Notes: a model not told the origin generated them from the letters alone. A stretch of DNA of 50,357 nt from Victivallaceae bacterium (GCA_021647315.1 JAKIUY010000019.1:1-50357); one strand, 5' to 3'; numbered from the stretch's first letter, positions 42,297-50,328 are shown. Numbers and translations are program-made.

Positions 42297-42444
42297 CACT
42301 CAAAAATAAATTGGTGAGTTTTGCGTAGGATGCGGACAACTGATCAAGGCACGAAAGTTTTTACATGGTAGAACTATATAAATATTTTTGTAACGCAGAG
42401 CAGTTGTTCGCAATCAAGCAAAAACTCCAAGTTATTTTTTTGTG
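42297..42444. mobile_element. Imperfect inverted-repeat element, about 150 bp, non-coding
   Basis: Arms CTCAAAAATAAATTGGTGAG followed by TTTTGCGTAGGATGCGGACAACTG (42299-42342) and CAGTTGTTCGCAATCAAGCA onward (42401-42444) pair imperfectly over ~44 bp. Pieces of an arm recur at 14882-14915 and 34039-34055, so the element or its parts have spread. No gene is seen in 42008-42643. Confidence 0.5.
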
Positions 42445-42643
42445 GATCCTTAGTGGGAGTGTGCCCCTTTTGCCATGTACCCACAAAAGTAGCAAAGTGT
42501 AACCCCATGTACCCGTGTACTCATCCCGCTGGAATATTAAAATTAATTAAATTCTTTCAAAAGATTGCAAAAACTTGCAAAACATCTATATTACCTTTCT
42601 GAAAATGCAAAAAATAATACAGAACTTGTAAGGATAAATGATA

Positions 42644-43417
42644 ATGAGTGATGTAAAACGAAAGCTCTTGTCGCCTGAACGTGAAAACATGATACTTCAG
42701 GCTCTGGGAGAGGGGATTCAGACTATTACTGAACTGAGTGAGAAACTTAATGTTTCCGAGGCTACGGTTCGCCGTGACCTGCAATCTTTAGAGCTTCAGG
42801 GCAAGGCAAAACGGGTTCATGGTGGTGCGGTGCGGACAAAATTCCCACGTATTGAACCACTTTTCAATGAAAAAGCAGGGTTTCAGGCCGAGGAAAAACA
42901 GATAATTGCTGATAAAGCACTGGATTTTATCGATGACGATGACACTATCTATCTTGATGGCGGCAGTACGGTGCTCGGTTTGGCAAAGAAACTTGGCGGC
43001 AAGAAAAATTTGACCATCGTTACTAACTCATTGATGGCGGCGGCGGAATTAATGGAAAGCGGGCATCAACTGATTATGATCGGCGGCGAGTTTCGACCGT
43101 TGAGCAGAACAGTGGTCGGTCCATTGACCGCACGGCTGATTGAACCACTCGCGATCAGCAAAGCATTTATGGGCACCATCGGTTTTAGTCTTGAAGATGG
43201 GATTTCAACTACCGCCCCGAATGAAGCTTATACCAAGGAATTGGTCATGCGCAAGGCGGCGAAGGTGATTGTGCTGGCAGACAGCAGCAAGATCGGTACC
43301 CCGTCATTGGTAACCAGCGGTTCGCTTGATGATATAGATGTCCTGATTACCGATCCCGGTATTTCAGCCAAAGCAATAAAAGAGTTACAAAAGAAAAAAA
43401 TTGAAGTAGTGTTTTAG
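42644..43417 (+). CDS. DeoR family transcriptional regulator
   Basis: A 257-residue regulator. The N-terminal helix-turn-helix (ITELSEKLNVSEATVRRDLQ followed by SLELQGKAKRVHGGAVRTK) is the DeoR signature. The C-terminal sugar-phosphate-binding domain (DeoR-C) includes IYLDGGSTVLGLAKKLGGKK, TIVTNSLMAAAELM, MIGGEFRPLSRTVVGPLTAR and VLADSSKIG. I use the second of two close ATGs, 9 bases after AAGGA. It stands 143 bp upstream of the pyruvate dehydrogenase operon in the same direction and may control it, but it could equally act elsewhere. The inducer is probably a phosphorylated sugar. Confidence 0.9.
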   Translation: MSDVKRKLLSPERENMILQALGEGIQTITELSEKLNVSEATVRRDLQSLELQGKAKRVHGGAVRTKFPRIEPLFNEKAGFQAEEKQIIADKALDFIDDDDTIYLDGGSTVLGLAKKLGGKKNLTIVTNSLMAAAELMESGHQLIMIGGEFRPLSRTVVGPLTARLIEPLAISKAFMGTIGFSLEDGISTTAPNEAYTKELVMRKAAKVIVLADSSKIGTPSLVTSGSLDDIDVLITDPGISAKAIKELQKKKIEVVF

Positions 43418-43560
43418 GAACTTGGTACTGGAAACTCAGGCGGGGGCGCCTAAGCTACTTTGAATAATTTTACATAGAGCTCATGAGGCTCATATGTCCC
43501 ATTAAAATATAATATAACAACAACAACCAAAGAGGCAACAAAATCATAGGAGATTATAAA

Positions 43561-45855
43561 ATGCCGAATTATTACAGTGATCTGGGTCCGGATTTCAAAA
43601 AACGGACGATTAAATTGAAAAGCATTCCCGCTTTTCAGTATGAAAAAACATTAGCTGAAGAGTACAAATCAAAAAACGTCAGCAAAGATGAAATTGCTGA
43701 AATGTACGAATCAATGCTGGTGATTCGTGAGTTTGAGGAAATGATCCTGAAACAACGTACCGGTGCTTACGAAATTATCAGCGATTATGAATATCGCGGC
43801 CCAACTCACCTGTCCATTGGTCAGGAAGCTACTGCTGCCGGAGCATGTTCAATGCTCAATATTACTGACTATATCACCTCTACTCATCGCGGACACGGCG
43901 ATTCTATTGCCAAAGGTTTCCACGCAATTCGCCGGATGAATGATAAACAGCTGAAAGAACGTTGTCCTGAATTCGCCAGCCTTAAAGGTGCTGAGTTAAT
44001 GGAAGCGGTAATGGAAGATCATGTCTATCGGACGATTGCTGAACTGTTCGGTAAAGAGGAAGGTTACGGTAAAGGCCGTGGCGGTGGTATGCATATCGCT
44101 GACTTCCGAGTTGGTCATCTAGGCGCTAACGCTATTGTTGGTGGCGGTGTGCCAATCTGTACCGGTGCTGGAATGAGCTGCCGGATTGATGAAGCAAAAC
44201 AGGATCGTGTGGTTTGCTGTTTTGCCGGCGATGGAGCATATTCAAACGGGGTTGTCCTGGAATCTCTTAACTGGGCATCACAGGATCAGTTTAATGATGA
44301 AATCAGCCAGACTAAATTCGGGCTGCCGGTAATCTACTGTATTGTCAATAACCATTTCGGGATGACTGGACGCGCAGACGGTGAAGTTAACGGTGTTGAC
44401 TTCCTCGCGCGTCGTGGTGCTGGATTTGATAATGATAATATGCATGCGGAAGTTGTTAACGGTATGGATGTGATGGCGGTACGTGACGCAATCGCCCGCG
44501 CTAGAAAGGTTATTGCTGAAGGTAAAGGGCCTGTTCTGTTGGAACTTGACACCTATCGTTACTACGGACATTCACTTTCTGATCCACGTAATGAATACCG
44601 GACAAAAGCTGAAGAAACACGCTGGAAAGCCGTCGATCCGGTCGATACATTTAAAACTCGCATTCTTGATGCAAAAATATTGACTAAAGCCGCATTGGAA
44701 AAGATTGAGAAACAGGTTGCTGATCGTAACGCCAGAGCTGCCCGTCGTGCGGCTGACTCAGCTGATCCAGTGCCGGAAGATGTTATTAAGTATATGTACA
44801 CCGATTCATTCTGTGACGAAGTACCGGCAAAATACCAACAGGTTGAATTGATCAATGACTTGCCAAAAATTAAACGTGATTCAGAAGGCAGAGTCAACTA
44901 TCGCGATGCGATCAAGGAAGGTATTCTTGAAGAGATGGTGCGTGATAAACGCGTCGTGCTGTTCGGTGAAGATGTTGCTGATTACGGTGGTGCGTTTAAA
45001 TTGTCTAAAGGTATGCTTGAATCATTCGGTCGTGACCGGGTCTTCAATACTCCGATTTCTGAAGCCTGTATCTGCGGTAGTGCCATCGGTATGGCAATGA
45101 CTGGACACCGGCCGATTGCCGAACTGATGTATATGGACTTTGCCCTGATGGCTTCGGATCAGATTTCCAACCAGGCCGCGAAATGGCACTATATGACTGG
45201 GGCGTCAACTACTGTTCCGTTGACGATTCGTTGCAGTGTCGGTGGCGGTAAAGGTTACGGTGGTCAGCATTCACAGTCACTGGAATCAATGTTCGCTCAT
45301 ATTCCCGGTATCTATATTGCCTATCCATCAAATCCTTACGATGCCAAAGGCTTGATCAAAACTGCGATCCGTGATGACAATCCAGTTGTCTTTGTCGAAG
45401 GCCAGCTGCTTTATAACGAAAAAGCTTATGTGCCGGAAGAGGAATATCTGATTCCGTTCGGTGAAGCTAATATTGTTCGTGAAGGTACAGATGTGACTTT
45501 TGTTGTCTGGGGTCCTGCTGTTAACGATGCGATCAAAGCGGCTGAAATTCTCGAAGCTGAAGGTATCAGTGTTGAAATTATCGACCCGCGTACTCTGGTA
45601 CCGTTCGACTGGGACACTGTATTCGAATCTGTCAAAAAGACCGGACGCTGTGTTGCCATCAGTCAATGTGTTGATATCGGTAGTTTTACCGGTGAAATTG
45701 TTTCGCAGGTGACTGAAAACTGTTTCGATTACCTTGATGCACCAATCCTTAAAGTTGGCGCCAAAAACGGTATCGCACCGCAGGCCTATACACTGGAAGA
45801 GGCATTCCTGCCGACTGTTGATGATATGGCCGCCGCCGCGCGCCGTTTGGTGTAA
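43561..45855 (+). CDS. Pyruvate/2-oxoacid dehydrogenase E1, alpha-beta fusion
   Basis: A 764-residue thiamine-diphosphate enzyme. The N-terminal ~420 residues are E1 alpha: RGPTHLSIGQEATAAGACSM, TSTHRGHGDSIAKGF, and the ThDP motif CFAGDGAYSNGVVLESLNWA ... YCIVNN. Residues ~440-764 are E1 beta: RVNYRDAIKEGILEEMVRDK, VVLFGEDVADYGGAFKLSKG, RPIAELMYMDFALMASDQIS and IDPRTLVPFDWDTVFESVKK. It decarboxylates a 2-oxo acid, most likely pyruvate, and reductively acetylates the E2 encoded downstream. Separate subunits are the common form. The ~45-residue extension at the N-terminus is not part of the ThDP fold. AGGAG precedes the ATG by ~7 bases. E3 is not in the window. Confidence 0.92.
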   Translation: MPNYYSDLGPDFKKRTIKLKSIPAFQYEKTLAEEYKSKNVSKDEIAEMYESMLVIREFEEMILKQRTGAYEIISDYEYRGPTHLSIGQEATAAGACSMLNITDYITSTHRGHGDSIAKGFHAIRRMNDKQLKERCPEFASLKGAELMEAVMEDHVYRTIAELFGKEEGYGKGRGGGMHIADFRVGHLGANAIVGGGVPICTGAGMSCRIDEAKQDRVVCCFAGDGAYSNGVVLESLNWASQDQFNDEISQTKFGLPVIYCIVNNHFGMTGRADGEVNGVDFLARRGAGFDNDNMHAEVVNGMDVMAVRDAIARARKVIAEGKGPVLLELDTYRYYGHSLSDPRNEYRTKAEETRWKAVDPVDTFKTRILDAKILTKAALEKIEKQVADRNARAARRAADSADPVPEDVIKYMYTDSFCDEVPAKYQQVELINDLPKIKRDSEGRVNYRDAIKEGILEEMVRDKRVVLFGEDVADYGGAFKLSKGMLESFGRDRVFNTPISEACICGSAIGMAMTGHRPIAELMYMDFALMASDQISNQAAKWHYMTGASTTVPLTIRCSVGGGKGYGGQHSQSLESMFAHIPGIYIAYPSNPYDAKGLIKTAIRDDNPVVFVEGQLLYNEKAYVPEEEYLIPFGEANIVREGTDVTFVVWGPAVNDAIKAAEILEAEGISVEIIDPRTLVPFDWDTVFESVKKTGRCVAISQCVDIGSFTGEIVSQVTENCFDYLDAPILKVGAKNGIAPQAYTLEEAFLPTVDDMAAAARRLV

Positions 45856-45924
45856 GTAGGGAACCGGCGACATAGAGAATCGGGGAACCGGTGATTAAAA
45901 ACTAAAGAGCAACGGAGATTAGAT

Positions 45925-46305
45925 ATGGCTGACCGCATTCATTCTTATAAAGATTTGCATGTTTATCAAAATGCGATGAATTCAGCCATGGAAATTTTTA
46001 CAATAACCAAGAATTTCCCTTCAGAAGAAAGATACTCTTTAACTGATCAAATCAGACGGTCTTCTCGTTCTGTTCCTGCTAATCTTGCAGAAGCATGGCG
46101 AAAAAGAAGATATGAAAAAGCATTTATTGCAAAACTCAGCGATTGTGAAGCTGAAGCAGCCGAAACTCAGGTTTGGTTGGACTTTGCTCATCGATGCGGT
46201 TATATATCTTCTGAAAAACAATTGGAACTTGATTCAAAATATGAAATTATTTTGTTTCAAATAATAAAAATGATAAATAATACAAACAAATGGTTAATAA
46301 CATGA
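45925..46305 (+). CDS. Four-helix-bundle protein (23S rRNA intervening-sequence family)
   Basis: A 126-residue protein of the S23 / IVP-like four-helix-bundle family. SYKDLHVYQNAMNSAMEIF, then FPSEERYSLTDQIRRSSRSV, PANLAEAWRKRRYEKAF and AKLSDCEAEAAETQVWLDFA are its conserved blocks. The family takes its name from proteins encoded within insertions of 23S rRNA genes in some bacteria, yet most members are stand-alone and have no known function. Here it sits between the E1 and E2 genes, with GGGAACCGG repeated before it (45859-45867, 45883-45891) and GATTCCCCG after it, sequences related to each other. The context suggests insertion into an existing operon, not a role in pyruvate oxidation. Confidence 0.85.
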   Translation: MADRIHSYKDLHVYQNAMNSAMEIFTITKNFPSEERYSLTDQIRRSSRSVPANLAEAWRKRRYEKAFIAKLSDCEAEAAETQVWLDFAHRCGYISSEKQLELDSKYEIILFQIIKMINNTNKWLIT

Positions 46306-46388
46306 TACAGAGCGTGGTTGTGACGCGGACTCCGATTCCCCGTTTTTCCCATGCTCCGTTTCTAAAAACCGGAGGTTTTTAAATAATT

Positions 46389-47732
46389 ATGGCTACAAAA
46401 ATACCAATACCGAAGCTTGGTCAGTCTGAAGAGACCGTGACGATTGAAAGCTGGAAGGTCAAAGAGGGTGATGTCATCAAAAAAGGTGATGTCCTGTTTG
46501 AGATCGAAACAGATAAGGCAGTGCTTGAAGTAGAATCACAGTTTGAAGGTACCTTACTGAAAATTATTATTCAGGCAGGTAAAGAGGTGCCGGTAATGAG
46601 CATTGCCGCTGTCATCGGTGAACCGGGGGAAGATATTCCGGAGATCGAACAGCCAGTCGTAGCGGCTCCAACAGCCGCGCCAAAGAAAAGTGCGCCAGTG
46701 CCGGCGGCAAAGCCTGCCAAAGCGGCAGCTCCGCAACCGGTAGCTCAAGCTGCGGCTCCAGTCGTAGCGGCGGCACCGATTGAAGTTCGCAAACCCAATC
46801 CATCACCGCGGGCTAAAAAGTATGCGGCAGATTTTTTATTAGATCTGGATAAAATTATTGGAACCGGTGGCGAAGTTGGTCGCGTGACGGAACAGGATGT
46901 CAAAAATTATCTTGAAACTTCAGGTTATTTTGATAAGAAGATAACGCCAGCAGCCTTTAATGTTGCCCAGGCGGCTGAACTTGAATTGTTGGCGATTGAC
47001 GGCAGTGGCGATAGCGGTCGAATTACGCTCGCCGACGTACGTGCCGCGGTTTCCGAAAAACCGCAGAAAATGAGCACGATGCGCAAAATTATCGCACAGC
47101 GTCTCTGTGAATCCAAACAGCAGATTCCGCATTTTTATGTAACAGTCTCTATTGATATGACTGAACTGATGGCAAAGCGCGCTGAACTCAAAGCTGATGG
47201 CATTAAGCTCAGTGTTAATACTTTTATCGTCAAAGCAGTCGCATTGGCACTTAAAGCATACCCGGAAGTCAACTCTACTACTGATGGTAACTCAATTATC
47301 AAAAAGAGTAAAATCAATATCGGCATCGCGGTCAGCATTGATGCCGGACTAGTTGTTCCGGTACTCAATAACAGTGATAAAATGCAGCTCGATGAACTTC
47401 AGGATGTTGCCGCTGAACTGGCTGGTAAGGCCCGTTCAGGTAAACTCCTGCCGGAAGCGATGCAAGGTGGAACGTTTACTATTTCCAACATGGGCATGCT
47501 CAATGTTGAAAACTTCTCTGCCATTATTAATCCGGGCGAATCGGCTATCTTAGCAGTCTCTTCAACAGTAAAAACCCCAGTTGTGATCGATGATGAGATT
47601 GTCATTCGCAATATCATGAAGGTTACCCTAAGTTGTGATCATCGTACGGTTGATGGTGCGACTGCGGCAATGTTTGCCAATGCAGTCAAAACCAATCTCG
47701 AAGATCGCGAGCTCTGGGACAGCATGATCTAA
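46389..47732 (+). CDS. Dihydrolipoamide acetyltransferase (E2) with two peripheral-subunit-binding domains
   Basis: A 447-residue E2 of a 2-oxoacid dehydrogenase complex. One lipoyl domain (residues 1-80) has the lipoylated Lys43 in ETDKAVLEVES. An Ala/Pro linker (~82-130) is followed by a PSBD-like segment (PNPSPRAKKYAADFLLDLDK, IIGTGGEVGRVTEQDVKNYL) and then a second, degenerate one (TPAAFNVAQAAELELLAIDG, SGDSGRITLADVRAAVS). The catalytic domain begins KMSTMRKIIAQRLCESKQQ and ends with CDHRTVDGATAAMFANAV, carrying the active-site His and Asp. It forms the core of the complex together with the upstream E1. E2 proteins normally have one PSBD. A terminator lies 90 bp downstream. Confidence 0.9.
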   Translation: MATKIPIPKLGQSEETVTIESWKVKEGDVIKKGDVLFEIETDKAVLEVESQFEGTLLKIIIQAGKEVPVMSIAAVIGEPGEDIPEIEQPVVAAPTAAPKKSAPVPAAKPAKAAAPQPVAQAAAPVVAAAPIEVRKPNPSPRAKKYAADFLLDLDKIIGTGGEVGRVTEQDVKNYLETSGYFDKKITPAAFNVAQAAELELLAIDGSGDSGRITLADVRAAVSEKPQKMSTMRKIIAQRLCESKQQIPHFYVTVSIDMTELMAKRAELKADGIKLSVNTFIVKAVALALKAYPEVNSTTDGNSIIKKSKINIGIAVSIDAGLVVPVLNNSDKMQLDELQDVAAELAGKARSGKLLPEAMQGGTFTISNMGMLNVENFSAIINPGESAILAVSSTVKTPVVIDDEIVIRNIMKVTLSCDHRTVDGATAAMFANAVKTNLEDRELWDSMI

Positions 47733-47757
47733 CACAGACGTTCGTCTGGTTGATACT

Positions 47758-47792
47758 GCTTCAAACTCCGCAACTGCGTTGCTACGGAAGCA
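47758..47792 (-). repeat. Dispersed repeat R1, copy E (inverted)
   Basis: TGCTTCAAACTCCGCAACTG, then CGTTGCTACGGAAGCA. It is preceded by ACAGACGTTCGTCTGGTTGA, an ACAGACG/CGTCTG palindrome that begins just 4 bp after the E2 stop codon. That flank matches copy D. The repeat lies between the E2 gene and its terminator. Confidence 0.8.
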
Positions 47793-47818
47793 GAAAAAAC
47801 AAATTATGTAGATTGATT

Positions 47819-47863
47819 AAATACGGATCAGTTGCCAATGGTAATTGAATCCGTATTTTTTTT
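47819..47863 (+). terminator. Rho-independent terminator of the pdh operon
   Basis: AAATACGGAT (47819-47828) and ATCCGTATTT (47849-47858) form a 10-bp stem with an inner TTGCC/GGTAA extension and an AAT loop, followed by T8. It lies about 90 bp beyond the E2 stop codon and would end the DeoR/E1/E2 transcript. Confidence 0.88.
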
Positions 47864-47904
47864 GTAAAAAGATTTTTTAGACAGGATTACAGGATAAAAC
47901 TGGA

Positions 47905-47997
47905 TTTATACACAAGTGCATTCTTTTAGCTAGTTTACTGCGCCTGTTTAAGTTCAACTGCGCAGCTCTTTAATAGCTTTTAGATCGCAAAACGGTA
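47905..47997 (+). repeat. Dispersed repeat R2, copy c
   Basis: TTTATACACAAGTGCATTCT, then CTGTTTAAGTTCAACTGCGC, AGCTCTTTAATAGCTTTTAG and ATCGCAAAACGGTATTA. It is almost base-for-base the same as R2b and close to R2a. Confidence 0.75.
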
Positions 47998-48118
47998 TTA
48001 GGTGCAATATCATTTGTCCCTAAAAATAGTATGAGGCGGGAGTTTTTCAAGATGCCGAGTCATTTATTTGATATTGAAAAGGCTCAGGTTTCCAGTTCAG
48101 AGCTCTGTGCTAAGCTCC

Positions 48119-48253
48119 AATTGAACGCCCTCTTTTATGTCCCACCTAACGGGGCTTGGTTACTTTTTGAATAGAATCCCACGGGCTTACGCACCGCGCA
48201 CCGTGGCGACCAAACTCCCCCCGCTTTGCGGGATAAAAAAGTGGCGTTCAATT
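48119..48253. repeat. 135-bp nested inverted-repeat element
   Basis: Arms AATTGAACGCCCTCTTTTAT (48119-48138) and ATAAAAAAGTGGCGTTCAATT (48233-48253) face each other. Inside, GGGGCTTGGTT and ACCAAACTCCCC, and CACGG ... CCGTG, form further stems, and CCGCTTTGCGG is a small hairpin. No coding signal is seen. The flanking 48254-48390 region holds nothing I can assign. Confidence 0.55.
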
Positions 48254-48390
48254 AGACAGCTTTGTCTGCTCACGTCATGAGCTCTGACAGTTTGTCTTAA
48301 CTGTGAGATTGCAAAATTTGATTTTTAACTGTAGATTAGATGATAATATGGTTGAATTAATAAAGGAAATGAAACTGTTATAAATTGTAA

Positions 48391-48495
48391 CGGTTTGAAA
48401 TTTTTGATGGCGGACATGAAATGCGCGGCGACATAGCATTCCGCTGGTTCGACACCATGTTCAATCAATCAAAACAGCAGGAATTAACCGGATAG
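48391..48495 (+). pseudogene. C-terminal remnant of an alpha/beta-hydrolase-like protein
   Basis: An open stretch without a start reads RFEIFDGGHEMRGDIAFRWF, then DTMFNQSKQQELTG and TAG. The FDGGHE...AFRWF pattern fits the end of esterase-type alpha/beta hydrolases, in which the GGH histidine is catalytic. An in-frame stop lies just upstream, and no N-terminal part is found in the preceding 600 bp. I read it as the tail of a deleted gene. The call rests on a short segment. Confidence 0.4.
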
Positions 48496-48559
48496 CGTAG
48501 GGAGAGACGGGGAATGTGGGAGCCGAGCGGCGAATAGGGGAGACAATTGGGATTGTATA

Positions 48560-49234
48560 ATGAACAATAAAAAAACTATGTCTAATAATAATTTTACAAC
48601 TAGATTTTCTGTTTTACATGAAGTGGTCAAAGATCGCCTGGAACATGCCCCAGGCTGTCATGACTTTTCGCATACGCAACGCGTTATGCATAATGCAGAA
48701 ATCTTACTGGCTGCCAACCCTAATGCGGATGGTAATGCGGTTAGACTGGCCGCGTTGTTACATGACATTGCCCGCCCGGAAGAGTTACAGGCAAAAGGTA
48801 AAATATGTCATGCCAAATCCGGAGCTGAAATTGCCAGAAAGCTGTTATGTGAATATAAATTCACTGATCCGGTACTGATTGAACGGGTCAGCAATGCCAT
48901 TCTGCGTCACCGCTTCCGGCGCAATAACCCGCCACAGACCTTGGAAGAGCGTATTATTTACGATGCCGACAAACTTGATTCCATTGGGGCGGTCGGTATC
49001 GGGCGCGCCTTTCATTTCGCGGGACGCGAAGGAGCTAAACTGCACAATTCCGAGGAAGCCGCCATCAATTCTGCCGCCTACAGCCGGGAAGATTCCGCCT
49101 ATCGCGAATATCTGGTAAAACTGCGTCATATTTCAGAACGTATGTTGACCGTTGCCGGGCGCGAACTGGCTGCCGAACGTGCCGCGTTTATGGATCAGTT
49201 TTTCGAGCGCTTGAACCACGAAACTTTCGGATAA
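48560..49234 (+). CDS. HD-domain phosphohydrolase
   Basis: A 224-residue cytoplasmic HD-superfamily metal-dependent hydrolase. The metal ligands are visible in order: CHDFSHTQRVMHNAEILLAA (first His), LAALLHDIARPEEL (His-Asp), CHAKSGAEIARKLL, and IIYDADKLDSIGAVGIGRAF (final Asp). The layout matches the YedJ/YpgQ-type HD proteins, small stand-alone hydrolases acting on nucleotides or nucleotide-derived signals. The substrate is unknown. A second ATG six codons in is possible. It stands alone between a hydrolase remnant and a lipoprotein gene. Confidence 0.85.
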   Translation: MNNKKTMSNNNFTTRFSVLHEVVKDRLEHAPGCHDFSHTQRVMHNAEILLAANPNADGNAVRLAALLHDIARPEELQAKGKICHAKSGAEIARKLLCEYKFTDPVLIERVSNAILRHRFRRNNPPQTLEERIIYDADKLDSIGAVGIGRAFHFAGREGAKLHNSEEAAINSAAYSREDSAYREYLVKLRHISERMLTVAGRELAAERAAFMDQFFERLNHETFG

Positions 49235-49376
49235 GTTTCATATTTTGTTACAGTGAACTGGAACTTTCCACCAAAGCTACTATTTTATATTCATTCGGTT
49301 AGAGGTCAATGTATTATTTCAACCATGAATCTAACAAATCAGACGAATGGTAAAACGAGTAACATTATATTGTATT

Positions 49377-49452
49377 TTAGCCGCGAATGCGCGAATGGTA
49401 AAAAATAAAACTGTTAAGAGTCTTGTTTAAAAATTCGCGCATTCGCGGCTAA
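49377..49452. repeat. Perfect 20-bp inverted repeat (GCCGCGAATGCGCGAAT)
   Basis: TTAGCCGCGAATGCGCGAAT (49377-49396) and ATTCGCGCATTCGCGGCTAA (49433-49452) match at all 20 positions around a 36-base AT-rich loop. It resembles the outer stem at 34083-34184 (GCCACGAAT). It lies just upstream of the lipoprotein gene; no gene is seen in 49235-49515. Confidence 0.7.
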
Positions 49453-49515
49453 CGGTTTTTGTTTTTATTAGTTCCGGCAAACCCGGTTATGTTCACTATC
49501 ACTTGGAGTTATTCT

Positions 49516-50097
49516 ATGTTTAAAAAGTTCTCTGTTCTATTCTGTTCGCTGTTAATTGCAGTTGTTTTATCCGGCTGTGCCCGTAAACTGATTGTCGCGG
49601 AAGTGCTTCAGCAACCCGAAGGCGGGAAAATATATACCAAATGCAATATCTGGTATACCGATCCTGTCGATATTTACTGTGTCAATTATCAGAGTGGAAA
49701 AATGATCCCGCTGGGGACGGAAGTAGAAATTGTTGATGCTACAGCCGGCAAAGTTATTTTCAAAGATATGGCAGGCAAAGAATACCAGATAAACATTGAT
49801 GAAGAATTGATGATGATCCCGAGTTCCTACTATATTGCTCAGATATTTACTCTGAAAAACCTTGAGGAACAGACTAAAGGCATCAGCCCGACAGTAAAAA
49901 ACAAGATTCTCCGTGGTATTGTTACTCCGAAAATGACTAAAAAAGAGGTAATTCTCACCTATGGTACGCCGCCAGCATTCCGTACGCCTTCACAACAGAA
50001 CAGCACTTGGGTATATTTCATCAACCGTGACACTACTAAACGCATTGTTTTCAGAGGTAAAAAGGTCAAAACCATCCTGAAATTCGGCGATGAATGA
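49516..50097 (+). CDS. Lipoprotein with BamE-like (SmpA/OmlA) C-terminal domain
   Basis: A 193-residue lipoprotein: FKKFSVLFCSLLIAVVLSGC ends in a clear lipobox (LSGC, Cys21). Residues ~30-120 form a beta-rich region (YTKCNIWYTDPVDIYCVNYQ and a KVIFKDMAGKEYQINIDEEL stretch) that I do not recognise. The last ~60 residues (ILRGIVTPKMTKKEVILTYG, TPPAFRTPSQQNSTWVYF) follow the BamE pattern of a M(T/S)xxEV helix followed by LG(T)P and a beta-hairpin. BamE helps assemble outer membrane proteins, but many lipoproteins in PVC bacteria share only the fold. I start at MFKKFSVLF because TTGGAG lies 8 bases upstream. Confidence 0.7.
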   Translation: MFKKFSVLFCSLLIAVVLSGCARKLIVAEVLQQPEGGKIYTKCNIWYTDPVDIYCVNYQSGKMIPLGTEVEIVDATAGKVIFKDMAGKEYQINIDEELMMIPSSYYIAQIFTLKNLEEQTKGISPTVKNKILRGIVTPKMTKKEVILTYGTPPAFRTPSQQNSTWVYFINRDTTKRIVFRGKKVKTILKFGDE

Positions 50098-50140
50098 TGT
50101 AGATTAAGCATCCCGCTTGAGAAAGTAGTTCATGAGAGCT

Positions 50141-50155
50141 TAGGCGTCTCGCCTG
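50141..50155. repeat. GGCGTCTCGCC hairpin word
   Basis: TAGGCGTCTCGCCTG, a single-arm relative of the 7795-7840 repeat, preceded by GAAAGTAGTT and a CTTAGGCG context as at 43437-43461. The remaining bases to 50246 show no gene. Confidence 0.5.
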
Positions 50156-50246
50156 AGACAGATAAATAATGAATTAAAATTACAGATTGATGATTTAAAA
50201 AAGTTCGCGTCAAACTGCACGCTTGCGAAAGTAGATAGTATGAGAA

Positions 50247-50328
50247 GGTTGACCTCCTCAGCCGAAGTGTGATATATTATAATCACCTTCAAATAACTAA
50301 CGCACTAAAAAGTGCAAGGAGATCAACC
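50247..50328 (+). promoter_or_regulatory. Promoter and inverted repeat that can mask the Shine-Dalgarno
   Basis: GGTTGACCTCCT (50247-50258) pairs at 11 of 12 positions with AGGAGATCAACC (50317-50328), the arm that contains the AAGGAG ribosome-binding site. The first arm also holds a TTGACC -35 (50249-50254) with a TATATT -10 18 bp on (50273-50278) and a TATAAT nearby. A transcript from this promoter would start downstream of the first arm and leave the SD free; read-through from outside would mask it. Confidence 0.55.

Noticed and set aside
45328..45873. 181-residue open frame antisense to the E1 beta domain
   Set aside because: Shadow of a strongly conserved coding region with no start signal.
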